64,000 bases of DNA, taken from Roseicella frigidaeris. GTDB taxonomy: Bacteria; Pseudomonadota; Alphaproteobacteria; Acetobacterales; Acetobacteraceae. The notes beneath the pieces were generated by a model. It saw only the letters and a program-made list of their open reading frames with translations, did no database searches and had not been told where the DNA came from. Location of the stretch: positions 62,001 to 126,000 of the forward strand of contig NZ_QLIX01000008.1 of NCBI RefSeq assembly GCF_003258945.1, written 5' to 3'. Made by a program: the position numbers and the translations under genes. Shown here piece by piece: positions 1-8,250 of the stretch. Every line of letters starts with the position of its first letter. The first letter of the stretch is position 1.

Positions 1-132
1 GAGGAAGCCCTGGGCCAGGACGAAGACCAGCAGGACGAAGATGATGACCATGAGGAGCGTGGACAGCGCATCCACATAGCCCGGCCAGGCATCCAGCCCG
101 CTGCCGCGGTTGCGGCGCGAGTTCAGCGCCAC
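1..132 (-). CDS. Peptidoglycan-binding (OmpA/MotB-like) protein, N-terminal part, cut by window edge
   Basis: Only the first 44 codons lie in the window. They read VALNSRRNRGSGLDAWPGYV and then one long hydrophobic stretch (ALSTLLMVIIFVLLVFVLAQGF), the single N-terminal membrane anchor seen in MotB/ExbD-type partners of ion channels. The start is a GTG at 132-130. A better-spaced AGGAGG precedes an ATG at 152 that overlaps the stop of the upstream gene, but that frame ends after nine codons, and the GTG frame matches the usual MALxxR opening of the family. By family knowledge the missing part should carry an OmpA-like peptidoglycan-binding domain. It is the partner of the channel gene just upstream. 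Confidence 0.7.
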   Translation of the reverse strand, partial: MALNSRRNRGSGLDAWPGYVDALSTLLMVIIFVLLVFVLAQGFL

Positions 133-148
133 CGCGCGGCGCGGCGGC

Positions 149-1297
149 TCATCGCGGCGCCTCCTCGGCCAGCGCGGCGATGGTGCGCGCGACCAGCTTG
201 ATCTCGCTGCGCAGCTCCGCCGTCGCCTGGGCGCGGCCCTGGGTCAGCTCCTCCAGCAGGCGGGCCAGGTAGATCTCGGTGTTGCGCAGATGGCCGCGCA
301 CCACCTCGTCGCCGGCCGGCGCGGCCGCCTGCGCATCGGCCAGGCGTTGCAGCACCGGGCCGAGCGAGGCCTGCTGCTCGGCGACGCGCAGCATGAGCGA
401 CTGGCTGGCGCGGATCTGGTCGGTCAGCACCGAGAGCCGCTCGGTCAGCGTCATCATCGCCTGGCTGGTCTGCGCCCGCCCCTCCTCGCCGCGCGCCAGG
501 ATGCGTTGCAGCCCCTCCAGGTTCTCCGCCGTCTGCTCGAGCAGCGCCTGCACATAGGCGGGGACGTTGCCGCCCTCGCCGCTGCCGTCGCCGAGCACGC
601 CGGAGGAGAGCCGGGTGATGCCGGCCAGCCATTCCTCCAGCTCGTAGTAGAAGCGGTTCTGCGCCTGCCCGGCGGTGAGGTCGAGGAAGCCGAGGACGAG
701 GGCGCCGGCGAGGCCGAGCATGGAGGAGGAGAAGGCCGTCCCCATGCCCTTCAGCGGCTGCGCCAGCCCGCTCTTCAACTGGGTGAAGAGCTGGTTCAGG
801 TCGCCCGACCCGACCGACATGTTGCCGATGACGTCGGAGACCGAGCCGATGGTCAGCAGCAGGCCCCAGAAGGTGCCGAGCAGGCCGAGGAAGATCAGCA
901 GCCCGGTCATGTAGCGCGACAGCTCCCGGCTCTCGTCGAGCCGCGAGGCGATGCCGTCGAGCACGCTGCGCATCGCCGGCGCCGAGAGGCTGAGGCGTTC
1001 CGAGCGGCGGGCCTGGAACATGCTCGCCATCGGTCCGAGCAGGCGCGGCACCGGCATCGCCGGCGCGCCGAGCCGGGGGCTGCGGAAATGCTCCAGCCAG
1101 TCCACCTCCGGCCGCAGGGTCAGCACCTGGCGCAGGTTCCAGAGGATGCCGATGAACAGCACGCCGAGGATGAGGCTGTTCAGCACCAGGTTGGTGGCGA
1201 AGGCGGCGGCGAGCTGCGGCGCGAGCAGCGCGGCGAGGCCGGCGACCACGGCGAGGAAGCCGAGCATGCGCCAGAGGAAGCGGAGGGGAGGGGTCAT
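149..1297 (-). CDS. MotA/TolQ/ExbB-like proton channel protein
   Basis: 382 aa. Two N-terminal membrane segments (about residues 7-60), a third at LIFLGLLGTFWGLLLTIGSV and a fourth at SSSMLGLAGALVLGFLDLTA give the MotA/TolQ layout, with the G-T-F-W-G-L signature of the channel helix. The last 130 residues form a long charged, heptad-like tail (ENLEGLQRILARGEEGRAQT onward) that should be cytoplasmic coiled coil. The ATG at 1297 is chosen because the frame upstream is the coding frame of another gene. The stop overlaps the start region of the peptidoglycan-binding partner, so the two form a channel/anchor pair. In many alphaproteobacteria this pair is annotated as flagellar motor or biopolymer transport; its exact role is unknown. 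It resembles ZorA in layout only. Confidence 0.85.
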   Translation of the reverse strand: MTPPLRFLWRMLGFLAVVAGLAALLAPQLAAAFATNLVLNSLILGVLFIGILWNLRQVLTLRPEVDWLEHFRSPRLGAPAMPVPRLLGPMASMFQARRSERLSLSAPAMRSVLDGIASRLDESRELSRYMTGLLIFLGLLGTFWGLLLTIGSVSDVIGNMSVGSGDLNQLFTQLKSGLAQPLKGMGTAFSSSMLGLAGALVLGFLDLTAGQAQNRFYYELEEWLAGITRLSSGVLGDGSGEGGNVPAYVQALLEQTAENLEGLQRILARGEEGRAQTSQAMMTLTERLSVLTDQIRASQSLMLRVAEQQASLGPVLQRLADAQAAAPAGDEVVRGHLRNTEIYLARLLEELTQGRAQATAELRSEIKLVARTIAALAEEAPR

Positions 1298-1314
1298 CGT
1301 CCCTGCCTTGCCGG

Positions 1315-1887
1315 TCAGCGCTGCGGGGCGGCGGGCCGGAGCCCGGGCGGCTGCACATCGACGGCATCCGCCGCCTCCGGCGTCCGGCCCATCGGGCGCA
1401 GGTCGATGCGGGTGGCGGCGAGGCCGCCCGAGACCAGCGCCGCCTTCACCGCCAGGCCGCGGGCGAGGCTGCGCCGGCGGGCCATGGAGACATCCTTGGC
1501 CGGGCCGCTGGCCTGGGCGAGCAGCGTCACCCGCCCCTCCGGCAGGGCGGCGAGGCGCTTGCCGAGCGTGGCGAGCGCGGCCTCGGCCGCCGCCGGCGGC
1601 GCCTCCTGCTCCGGCGGGAAGCGCAGCCGCCAGCCGCCTTCGGGCAGCGCCTCCAGGCCGGCGGGCGTGGCGATGGCGAGCACCGCGGCCGACGGCCCCG
1701 CCGCCCGGCCGCGATCCGGGCCCCGCGAGAGGTCGGCGGGGCGGGGCGGCGCCGGCGCCGGCTCCGCCGGCATGTCCTCGGTCGTGGCGGGCGCCGGCTG
1801 GGCGTCCACGGGGGCGGCGAGGAGCAGGGCCGCGAGGAGGATCACCCCAGGCGGCCATCCCGTCCGGACTGGCTTGCTGCGCGACAC
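1315..1887 (-). CDS. Secreted OmpA-like domain protein
   Basis: 190 aa from a GTG at 1887. An N-terminal signal sequence (PPGVILLAALLLAAPVDAQ, cleavage expected after A-Q) is followed by a Pro/Ala-rich linker and a C-terminal domain. In that domain RVTLLAQASG, then ARRRSLARGLAVKAALV, then TRIDLRPMGRT follow the strand-helix-strand order of OmpA C-terminal peptidoglycan-binding domains. The usual TD and NxxLSxxRA residues are poorly kept, so peptidoglycan binding is inference. It ends 17 bp before the channel gene and reads in the same direction, so it probably belongs to the same envelope operon. A later in-frame GTG at the start of the hydrophobic stretch is possible. Confidence 0.7.
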   Translation of the reverse strand: MSRSKPVRTGWPPGVILLAALLLAAPVDAQPAPATTEDMPAEPAPAPPRPADLSRGPDRGRAAGPSAAVLAIATPAGLEALPEGGWRLRFPPEQEAPPAAAEAALATLGKRLAALPEGRVTLLAQASGPAKDVSMARRRSLARGLAVKAALVSGGLAATRIDLRPMGRTPEAADAVDVQPPGLRPAAPQR

Positions 1888-1981
1888 GCCCGTTATCGCC
1901 CCCGCTCCTGTCGCCGGCGGGCGCTGCACGCGCCGGCGGATCCCGCCCGTCAGGGTAGGGGATCGGCCCCGGCTTGGAAAC

Positions 1982-2863
1982 TCAACCCACGGAGGGGGCC
2001 GCGGCAGGGGGCGCCTCGGCGCTGCGACCGCGGGCGGCACCAGCGGCGGCAATGCCCTCCTGCACCACCTCGCGCAGCTTCGGCTGCAGCGCGGTGTTGC
2101 CGGCCACCACCATGCCCTCGGCATAGGGGTCGCCGCCCTCGGGATCGGTGACGAAGCCGCCGGCCTCCCGCAGCAGGATCAGCCCCGCCGCGATGTCCCA
2201 CTTCTTCAGGCCGAGCTCCCAGAAGCCGTCGTAGCGGCCGGCGGCGGTCCAGGCGAGGTCGAGCGCCGCGGCGCCGAAGCGGCGCACCCCCGCCACCTGC
2301 GGCATGAGCCGCGCCAGGATCTGCGAGAACTCGGCCTTGCGCGGCACGCCGGCGAAGGGGATGCCGGTGGCGAAGAGCGCCTCCTTCATGTCGCGGCGGG
2401 CGGAGACGCGCAGGCGGCGATCGTTGAGGAAGGCGCCGACGCCCTTCTCGGCCCAGAACATCTCATCGGCGGCGGGGTTGTAGACGACGCCGGCCACGAT
2501 CTCGGTGCGGTCGGCCTCGATCCGCTTCTCGATGCCGACCGAGATCGCCCAGTGCGGGATGCCGTGCAGGAAATTGCTGGTGCCGTCGAGCGGATCGACC
2601 ACCCAGCGCCATTCCCAGTCCTCGGCGCCCTGCGCCCCGCTCTCCTCCATCAGGAAGGCGAAATTCGGCCGGGCGCGGGAGAGCTCGGCCCGCAGCGTCT
2701 CCTCCGCCCGCAGGTCGGCGGCGGAGACGAAGTCGCCCGGCCCCTTCACCGAGACCTGCAGCTGCTCGACCTCGCCGAAATCGCGGAGCAGGCGGCGGCC
2801 GGCCTTCTGGACGGCGTTCACCACGACGTTGAGGGCAGGGGAGAGGCGTGGGGAGGGGGCCAT
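1982..2863 (-). CDS. suhB: Inositol-1-monophosphatase family protein SuhB
   Basis: 293 aa. The Li-sensitive phosphatase fold is clear: EES in LMEESGAQG (metal-binding glutamate), then WVVDPLDGTSNFLHG with the DPLDGT signature that ligates two Mg ions, then WDIAAGLILLREAGG near the C terminus with the third metal-binding aspartate. Members hydrolyse inositol 1-phosphate and similar sugar phosphates. In enterobacteria SuhB also binds RNA polymerase in ribosomal RNA antitermination complexes. It lies 83 bp downstream of efp on the same strand, so co-transcription is plausible. I looked for the alphaproteobacterial suhB RNA motif in the short gap and saw none. Confidence 0.92.
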   Translation of the reverse strand: MAPSPRLSPALNVVVNAVQKAGRRLLRDFGEVEQLQVSVKGPGDFVSAADLRAEETLRAELSRARPNFAFLMEESGAQGAEDWEWRWVVDPLDGTSNFLHGIPHWAISVGIEKRIEADRTEIVAGVVYNPAADEMFWAEKGVGAFLNDRRLRVSARRDMKEALFATGIPFAGVPRKAEFSQILARLMPQVAGVRRFGAAALDLAWTAAGRYDGFWELGLKKWDIAAGLILLREAGGFVTDPEGGDPYAEGMVVAGNTALQPKLREVVQEGIAAAGAARGRSAEAPPAAAPSVG

Positions 2864-2946
2864 GGGAATCCCGGCGGCAGGACGAGAAGGAAGGGCGACG
2901 GGCGGACGGCCGGGGGGCCGCGCGGCCGCCGCGGCAGGGCGTGGCG

Positions 2947-3513
2947 CTACTTCGCGCGCTCGACGTAGGAGGCGTCCTCGGTCTTCACCACGATCTTGTC
3001 GCCCGCGGTGACGAAGGGCGGCACCATGGTCTTCACGCCGTTCGACAGCAGGGCCGGCTTGTAGGAGGAGGAGGCGGTCTGGCCCTTCACTACCGGATCG
3101 GCCTCGGTCACCTCGAGCACCACCGATTCCGGCAGGGACATCGCCACCGGCTCGCCCTCGATGAGGCGGACATTGACGGTCATGCCCTCGACCAGGAAGG
3201 GCAGGCGGTCGCCGAGGATATCCTTCGAGACATGCGTCTGCTCATAGGTCTCGGGATGCATCAGCACGAGCTGCTCGCCCTCGGCATAGGAGAAGGTGAA
3301 CTCCTCGTCGGCCGTCTCCAGCCGCTCCACCGTATCGGCGGTGCGCCAGCGCTGGTCCTTCTTGGCGCCGGTCTTGACGTTGCGCATCTCCACCTGGATG
3401 ACGGCCGCGCCCTTGCCCGGGATCATGATGTTCTGCTTGAGGATGGTGTAGCGCTGGCCTTCGAATTCGATGACCATGCCGGCACGCATCTGGTTGGCCT
3501 GCATCTTTGCCAT
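2947..3513 (-). CDS. efp: Translation elongation factor P
   Basis: 188 aa, the normal length. Three beta-barrel domains are recognisable: the KOW-like N domain (AGMVIEFEGQRYTILKQ), the central domain with the highly conserved YEQTHVSKDILGDRLPFLVEG, and the C-terminal OB domain (TEADPVVKGQTASSSYKPAL). The modified residue position is lysine 34, in the loop IPGKGAAVIQ, so the lysine (EpmA-type) class rather than the arginine-rhamnosylated class is expected. EF-P relieves ribosome stalling on proline runs, which fits the many Pro-rich proteins here. The gene starts with ATG at 3513 and leads the efp-suhB gene pair. Confidence 0.97.
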   Translation of the reverse strand: MAKMQANQMRAGMVIEFEGQRYTILKQNIMIPGKGAAVIQVEMRNVKTGAKKDQRWRTADTVERLETADEEFTFSYAEGEQLVLMHPETYEQTHVSKDILGDRLPFLVEGMTVNVRLIEGEPVAMSLPESVVLEVTEADPVVKGQTASSSYKPALLSNGVKTMVPPFVTAGDKIVVKTEDASYVERAK

Positions 3514-3672
3514 GGGTGGGCGACCTGTCCGGTGGGTGAATGAGCGGGCGCGCCGCGGCGCCCTGCGGCGGCAGGGCCTGCGCGGTGCGGCAAGGGGCCG
3601 GGTTTTAGGAGGTCGGGCGCGGCGAGGGAAGGGGGCGCGGCTGCCGCCGCCGGCCCCCGGGCTGCCGGTTGT

Positions 3673-4038
3673 TCAGTTCCGGACCAGCGCCTTCAGCGTC
3701 CAGGCGGTGCCGCGGGCAAGGCTGGCCGGCACGGCGGGGCCGCCGGCCACCTGGACCTCGACATCGGGATCGTAGAGGCCCGGCCTGGCGACCACGCTCA
3801 GCCGGATATTCGGCCCGACCAACCGGCAGCTCTCGGCGACGAGGCGGTCGATGGCCGCGCGGTCGTTGTCGTCGAGGGCGCGGCGCAGCGCCGCGACCTG
3901 GTCCTGGCGGCGGCAGAGGGCGGTGGCGTCGGTGGTGAAGACGGGGCGGTCGAAGCGGACGCCCTCCTGGGCCCGGCCCGGGCCGCTCGGCGCGCCCAGG
4001 GCCAGGATGGCGCCTAGAGATAGAACAACAGCACGCAT
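3673..4038 (-). CDS. Small secreted protein of unknown function
   Basis: 121 aa from the ATG at 4038. A clean signal peptide (RAVVLSLGAILALGAPSGPG, cleavage likely after GRA-Q) precedes about 95 mature residues with two cysteines (ALCRRQ and ESCRLV) that could form one disulfide in the periplasm. The rest is short beta-like segments (IRLSVVARPG, DVEVQVAGGP). I do not recognise the family. It is separated from efp by 159 bp and faces a 526-bp gap, so it probably has its own promoter. The frame remains open upstream of 4038, but that stretch has no protein-like pattern and lacks the signal peptide at its N terminus. Confidence 0.65.
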   Translation of the reverse strand: MRAVVLSLGAILALGAPSGPGRAQEGVRFDRPVFTTDATALCRRQDQVAALRRALDDNDRAAIDRLVAESCRLVGPNIRLSVVARPGLYDPDVEVQVAGGPAVPASLARGTAWTLKALVRN

Positions 4039-4564
4039 GGCTCGCCTCCATCCACCGGTGGGCTTGGTGCCACAATCCGCGGACGGCGGAACATCACCAT
4101 TGGGAAACGGCGCCATTCCGTGAAGAGGGGCCCCCCTGCCGGTGGCCGGCCGGCGCAACGATGCGGATGCCAGGGGACCCCTGCCGGCCGGGGGACGCGT
4201 CACGTCATCGAGAGGACAAGGGCGCGGACACCCGCTCGCCCGGGCGGAAAGGCCGCAGCCCGGTGGCTTCCAGCCACGGATGGACCCAATATCCAATCGG
4301 AACGGCCTGGCAAGGGCAGGCGCGCGATCCCGGCGCGGAAACCCATGGCGGGATCGGGCCAGCATGCGATATTAAGTATGGTCCGGAATGACCCGCGTCC
4401 GGTCGGCGCATGCTGCGGTGCCACACGTCAGGCGCGAAATTCTTTCTGAAACGCACCCGAATCCATCATCGCCCCGCTCCCCAAACGATGGCGATCAGGC
4501 TATAACCCGGCGCGCGGGGCGACCCCCCTCTGCTCCGCTGGACGAAAAGAAGCGAGACTTTGGG
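4039..4564. other. Intergenic gap between divergent genes
   Basis: 526 bases without a convincing gene. Open frames cross it in several frames, as expected at this G+C, but none has a ribosome-binding site and recognisable protein together. The stretch around 4360-4460 is clearly richer in A+T than its surroundings and is the most likely place for the promoters of the two divergent flanking genes. I could not identify defined -35/-10 boxes or an operator. Confidence 0.5.
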
Positions 4565-4963
4565 ATGGAACGTGTGACCAGCCTCCCGGGCATCCGCCCG
4601 CTGGCCCTGCCGCGTTTGCCGGCCGATTTCTTCGCACCCCCCCGTGATCCGGCGGCCCCCGAGCCCCTGAGCCTGGAATGGCCCCGCCGCAGCGGCGTCT
4701 TCCGGCTGGCCGGCTGCCCGGCGCGCCAGGCCGCCTTCCGCGCTGCCCTCGCCGAATACGAGGCGGCCGAGACCGCCGCGGCCCTCGCCCGCCGCTCGGG
4801 CGACCTCCGCGGCTTCTTCGCGGCGATGACCGAGACCCATCGCTGCTACGCCGCGCTCGAAGGGTTCGGCATCGCCGGCGCCGACCTCGCCCGGCTGCAG
4901 GTGCTGGCGCGCCGTCGCGGCCGCGAGGCCGCCCGGCGCGAACGCGCGGCCGAGGCCGCCTGA
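4565..4963 (+). CDS. Hypothetical cytoplasmic protein
   Basis: 132 aa from the ATG at 4565. No signal peptide or membrane segment. The N-terminal third is Pro-rich (FFAPPRDPAAPEP). The rest is predicted mostly helical, with alanine- and arginine-rich segments (RQAAFRAALAEYEAAETAAA and a C-terminal RRRGREAARRERAAEAA) that look like a helical bundle or coiled coil with a basic tail. Family not recognised. The frame is open back to 4388, but the upstream part is low-complexity and the 4565 ATG sits where protein-like composition begins. It converges with serA, 76 bp away. Confidence 0.55.
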   Translation: MERVTSLPGIRPLALPRLPADFFAPPRDPAAPEPLSLEWPRRSGVFRLAGCPARQAAFRAALAEYEAAETAAALARRSGDLRGFFAAMTETHRCYAALEGFGIAGADLARLQVLARRRGREAARRERAAEAA

Positions 4964-4995
4964 CGCAACCCGGCCGGGCCGGGCGTCTCCGCGCG

Positions 4996-5015
4996 CCCCG
5001 GCCTGCCTGCCGGGG
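4996..5015. terminator. Possible bidirectional hairpin between convergent genes
   Basis: A 7-bp perfect GC stem (CCCCGGC / GCCGGGG) with a 6-base loop lies between the ends of the hypothetical gene and serA. There is no T-run on either side, so it is at best a weak or Rho-assisted terminator. Confidence 0.3.
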
Positions 5016-5039
5016 ATCGCCGCCGGCAGCGGCCGGCGG

Positions 5040-6287
5040 CTATTCCCGCTCGTAGATGAGCCGGGCCCGCACCGTGCCGGGCAGGGCCCTCAGCTCGGCG
5101 AGGATCGCCTCCGCCTCGCTGCGCGCCTCGACGCTCTCGACAACGACGTAACCGAGCTCGCCATAGGTCTGGTAGTACTGCGCCGCGATGTTGAGGCCGC
5201 GCCGGCCGAAGGCCTCGTTGATGCGCGAGAGCATGCCGGGCGTGTCGCGGTGCACATGCGTCCAGCGCGCCCCGGTCGGCCGCACCGGGAGCTGCACCTG
5301 CGGGAAGTTCACCGCCCCGACCGTCGAGCCGCTGTCGCTGTACTCGATCAGCTTGCGCGCCACCTCCTGGCCGATGCGCGACTGCGCCTCCTGGGTGCTG
5401 CCGCCGATATGCGGCGTCAGGATGACGTTCGGCAGGCCCTGCACCGGGCTGTGGAAGGTCTCGCCGTTGCGGGCCGGCTCCTCGGGGAAGACATCGGCGG
5501 CGAAGCCGAGCAGGTGCCGCCCGCGCAGCGCCGCCGCCACCGCATCGAGATCGACCAGCGTGCCGCGGGCATTGTTGATCAGGATGCTGCCGGGCTTCAT
5601 GGCGCGGATCTCGGCGGCGCCGATCATGCCGATCGTCGCCGGCGTCTCCGGCACGTGCAGCGTCACGATGTCGGCCTCGGCCAGCAGCTCGCCGAGCGAG
5701 GCGCAAGGCCGGGCATTGCCATGCGGCAGCTTGGCGGTGTGGTCGTAGTACAGCACCCGGAGGCCGAAGGCCTCGGCCAGCACCGAGAGCTGGCTGCCGA
5801 TATTGCCGTAGCCGACGATGCCGAGGGTGCGGCCGCGCACCTCGAAGCTGCCCTCGGCCGATTTGTCCCAGCCGCCCTGATGCGCCGCGCGCGAGCGGTC
5901 CGGGATGCCGCGCAGCAGCATGACGATCTCGCCCATCACCAGCTCGGCCACCGAGCGGGTGTTGGAGAAGGGCGCGTTGAAGACCGGGATGCCGCGGGCC
6001 CGGGTGGTCTCCAGATCGACCTGGTTGGTGCCGATGCAGAAGCAGCCCACCGTGATCAACCGGTCCGCCGCCGCCAGCGCCTCGCCCACCAGCTGGGTGC
6101 GGGAGCGGATGCCGAGCATGTGGACGCCATGCAGCGCCTCGGCCAGCGCTGGGCCGTCCAGCGCCTTGGTCATGCGGGTGACGTTCTCGTAGCCGGCGGC
6201 GGCGAGCAGCGCGACGGCGCTCTCGGAGATCCCTTCCAGCAGCAGGACGCGGATGCGCTCCTTGGGCAGGGAGATGCGGTCGGACAT
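5040..6287 (-). CDS. serA: D-3-phosphoglycerate dehydrogenase
   Basis: 415 aa, close to the 410 aa of the E. coli enzyme. First committed step of serine synthesis: 3-phosphoglycerate to 3-phosphohydroxypyruvate with NAD. Seen here: the substrate-binding N domain (GIRSRTQLV; GCFCIGTNQVDL), the NAD-binding GIVGYGNIGSQLS, catalytic arginine in NNARGTLVD, glutamate in DVFPEEP and histidine in TPHIGGSTQEAQ, and a C-terminal ACT domain (RDTPGMLSRINEAF; ELGYVVVESVEA) that normally binds serine for feedback inhibition. Start chosen at the ATG at 6287 (MSDRISLP); the frame is open further up but the extra residues are not conserved-looking. Confidence 0.95.
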   Translation of the reverse strand: MSDRISLPKERIRVLLLEGISESAVALLAAAGYENVTRMTKALDGPALAEALHGVHMLGIRSRTQLVGEALAAADRLITVGCFCIGTNQVDLETTRARGIPVFNAPFSNTRSVAELVMGEIVMLLRGIPDRSRAAHQGGWDKSAEGSFEVRGRTLGIVGYGNIGSQLSVLAEAFGLRVLYYDHTAKLPHGNARPCASLGELLAEADIVTLHVPETPATIGMIGAAEIRAMKPGSILINNARGTLVDLDAVAAALRGRHLLGFAADVFPEEPARNGETFHSPVQGLPNVILTPHIGGSTQEAQSRIGQEVARKLIEYSDSGSTVGAVNFPQVQLPVRPTGARWTHVHRDTPGMLSRINEAFGRRGLNIAAQYYQTYGELGYVVVESVEARSEAEAILAELRALPGTVRARLIYERE

Positions 6288-6445
6288 GCGGGGCTCCGGA
6301 AGGCCGGCCTCCTGGCGGGTTCGGCAGGGGACGACGCGCACGCTCTAGGCCGGATCGCCGGCCGGCGGAAGCCGGCGGCGCGCACCCCCGGCCTGCGCCA
6401 GCCGGGAGGCTGGCGGCGCCTCCCTGGCCGGCCGTTCCGCCCGCC

Positions 6446-6635
6446 TCATACCAACGGCCGTTGCTGGCGACCCATCAGCGGCCCCCATTGGGCAGTCCCT
6501 TTGGCGCCGGGCGCGAACCTCCGGTTTTTGCCTGGGCCTTCGCGGCGTCGCGCCATTTGGCGCGCCTGACGGCGCGACCCGCGGCGCCCGTTCGGGCGCT
6601 CGGCATGAAGGAATCCTGCATGCCGTTCGTATCAG
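6446..6635. repeat. R1 repeat, full copy A (about 190 bp, imperfect terminal inverted repeats)
   Basis: Left end TCATACCAACGGCCGTTG and right end (reverse complement) CTGATACGAACGGCATG share the terminal motif T(C/G)ATAC(C/G)AACGGC. The left end also contains the perfect palindrome CAACGGCCGTTG. Related copies occur at 23118-23289, 33688-33859 (reversed) and 55509-55605 (left half). There is no coding capacity, so it looks like a non-autonomous MITE-like element. The TGA stop of the methyltransferase gene at 6632 is made by the right end of the repeat. Confidence 0.8.
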
Positions 6636-7405
6636 CCCGCCCGGGGCGGCACCGGGCCGCGGCTGCGATAGCGGGCGACCTCCTGCCCGGCCGGCACCTT
6701 CTGGAAGACCAGGAAATAGCTGTGGTTCTTCCGGGCATGCACCTGCCGCAGCAGCCGGGCGATGCCCGGCCGGTTGGGCCGCATCAGCACGAAGAGGTCG
6801 CGGGCATAGAAGCCGAGCGCGGCGAGGCCGGTGACGATCTGCACATGCGTCAGCTCCTGCCGGTTGGCACTGACCTCGTCCTGGCATTTGACGATGAGGA
6901 TGCCGTGGTCGCGCAGCACCCGCCGGGCCTCGCGCGCCGCGTCCAGGTAGAGGTCGAGCACCGCCTGGTGCCAGCGCCCGCCGCCCGGCCCCGCGCGCCC
7001 GCCGCCGGCATCGTAGTAGCGGCGGAGCGCGGCATGGCTGCCGAGGCCGCCACGGGTCTCGGGCTTCGGCCGCAGCAGGCCCTCCATATAGGGCGGGTCG
7101 AGCACCAGCGCGTCCAGGCTGGCATCGGCATGCGGCAGGGCGCGGCAATCGGTGCCGGTGGCGAGGTCGCTGGCCAGCAGCCGGTAGCGGCCCGGCGGCA
7201 CCTCGCGCCAGAAGACGCCCTGGCCGAAGGTGACATCGGCGACCAGCGACCCGGCCGGCACATGCAGGGCGAGGATCTGCGGGAACAGCGCGGCATTGCC
7301 GCCGGCATGGGCGGAGAGCACCACATCGGCCGTCGCCAGGCCGCCCTGCACGCGCCGCTTCCGCGGCGCCGGCGGCGCCGCGGGCGCATCCCCGGCCTCG
7401 CTCAC
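6632..7405 (-). CDS. Solitary DNA methyltransferase-like protein (DPPY motif)
   Basis: 257 aa from a GTG at 7405. The SAM-dependent fold is visible: [15 protein letters not shown] (motif I region), LLASDLATG with the acidic residue, and the catalytic DPPY tetrapeptide in [13 protein letters not shown], typical of N4-cytosine/N6-adenine methyltransferases. Later [12 protein letters not shown] and [12 protein letters not shown] fit the C-terminal strands. There is no recognisable target-recognition domain and no restriction enzyme nearby; RNA is an alternative substrate. The GTG overlaps the TGA of aat (GTGA at 7405-7402), so translation is coupled to aat. The last residues and stop run into the end of an R1 repeat. 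Confidence 0.75.
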   Translation of the reverse strand: MSEAGDAPAAPPAPRKRRVQGGLATADVVLSAHAGGNAALFPQILALHVPAGSLVADVTFGQGVFWREVPPGRYRLLASDLATGTDCRALPHADASLDALVLDPPYMEGLLRPKPETRGGLGSHAALRRYYDAGGGRAGPGGGRWHQAVLDLYLDAAREARRVLRDHGILIVKCQDEVSANRQELTHVQIVTGLAALGFYARDLFVLMRPNRPGIARLLRQVHARKNHSYFLVFQKVPAGQEVARYRSRGPVPPRAG

Positions 7406-8079
7406 GCGCCGTCCTGGCTCCCGGCCCGCAAGCTGCGGATGGCCGTCTCGAGCGCCGCCGGGTCGGGCGCGGCCTGCCAGGTCGCCACGGCGTTCACCGC
7501 ATGCGCGAGGCGGCGCTTGTACTCGGCGCGCGGGATCTCATGCGCGCCGAACTGGGCCAGGTGCTCGGTGAGGAACTGGCTGTCGAGCAGGGTGAAGCCG
7601 CCGAGGCGCAGCCGCGCCACCAGATGCACCAGCGCCACCTTCGAGGCGTCGCGGGCGCGGCTGAACATGCTCTCGCCGAAGAAGGCGCCGCCCAGCACCA
7701 CGCCGTAGAGGCCGCCGACCAGCGCATCCTCCTGCCAGACCTCGACCGAGTGCGCATGGCCCTGCCGGTGCAGGGAGAGGAAGAGGAATTCGATCTCCGG
7801 GTTGATCCAAGTGTCCTCGCGCCCCGGGGCCGGGGCGGCGCAGCCGGCGATGGCGGCGGCGAAATCCGCATCCGCCGTCACCCGGTAGGGGCCGGAGAGC
7901 ACGGTGCGCAGCAGCCGCCGCGGCATGTGGAAGCCGGCATCGAGCGGGATGACGCCCCGCCGCTCCGGATCGAGCCAGTAGAGCCGGTCGCCGCGCCGGC
8001 TCTCCGCCATGGGAAAGAGCCCGGCGCGATAGGCGCGCAGCATCAGGTCCGGGGTGATGTCGATCTGCCGGCGGCTCAT
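7402..8079 (-). CDS. aat: Leucyl/phenylalanyl-tRNA--protein transferase
   Basis: 225 aa. It adds Leu or Phe to N-terminal Arg/Lys of proteins, creating N-degrons for ClpS/ClpAP. Family motifs: the N-terminal [25 protein letters not shown], the catalytic-core segments [12 protein letters not shown] and [18 protein letters not shown], and [17 protein letters not shown]. Length is typical. The ATG at 8079 is preceded by a 171-bp gap to accC. The stop overlaps the start of the downstream methyltransferase gene, so the two are one transcription unit. Confidence 0.95.
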   Translation of the reverse strand: MSRRQIDITPDLMLRAYRAGLFPMAESRRGDRLYWLDPERRGVIPLDAGFHMPRRLLRTVLSGPYRVTADADFAAAIAGCAAPAPGREDTWINPEIEFLFLSLHRQGHAHSVEVWQEDALVGGLYGVVLGGAFFGESMFSRARDASKVALVHLVARLRLGGFTLLDSQFLTEHLAQFGAHEIPRAEYKRRLAHAVNAVATWQAAPDPAALETAIRSLRAGSQDGA

Positions 8080-8250
8080 GCGGCGCCTGCCCCCGTCCCG
8101 GTGCCGGGCGGCGCGGGCGGGCTTGGCGCGGGAGGGCGGTCCCGCCGCGGGGCCGGACGATGGCTCGGCATGCGGCAAGTATAGCCAGCAGCATCCCGGC
8201 ACGCCACGGCGAGCGTCGGGGCGGCGGCAACCGGCCCCGGCGCGCCCCGT

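Noticed and set aside
1-1297. Zorya anti-phage system
   Set aside because: Only the ZorA/ZorB-like channel layout is present; no ZorC/D/E-type helicase or nuclease is nearby, and the neighbours are suhB and efp as in ordinary housekeeping loci. The left side is outside the window, so this is not final.
2864-2946. suhB RNA motif
   Set aside because: The gap between efp and suhB is only 83 bp and shows no recognisable conserved core of that motif.
110-2968. Long plus-strand frame over the channel, OmpA-like and suhB genes
   Set aside because: Antisense shadow of three supported genes; composition dominated by A, R, H, E and Q without any motif.
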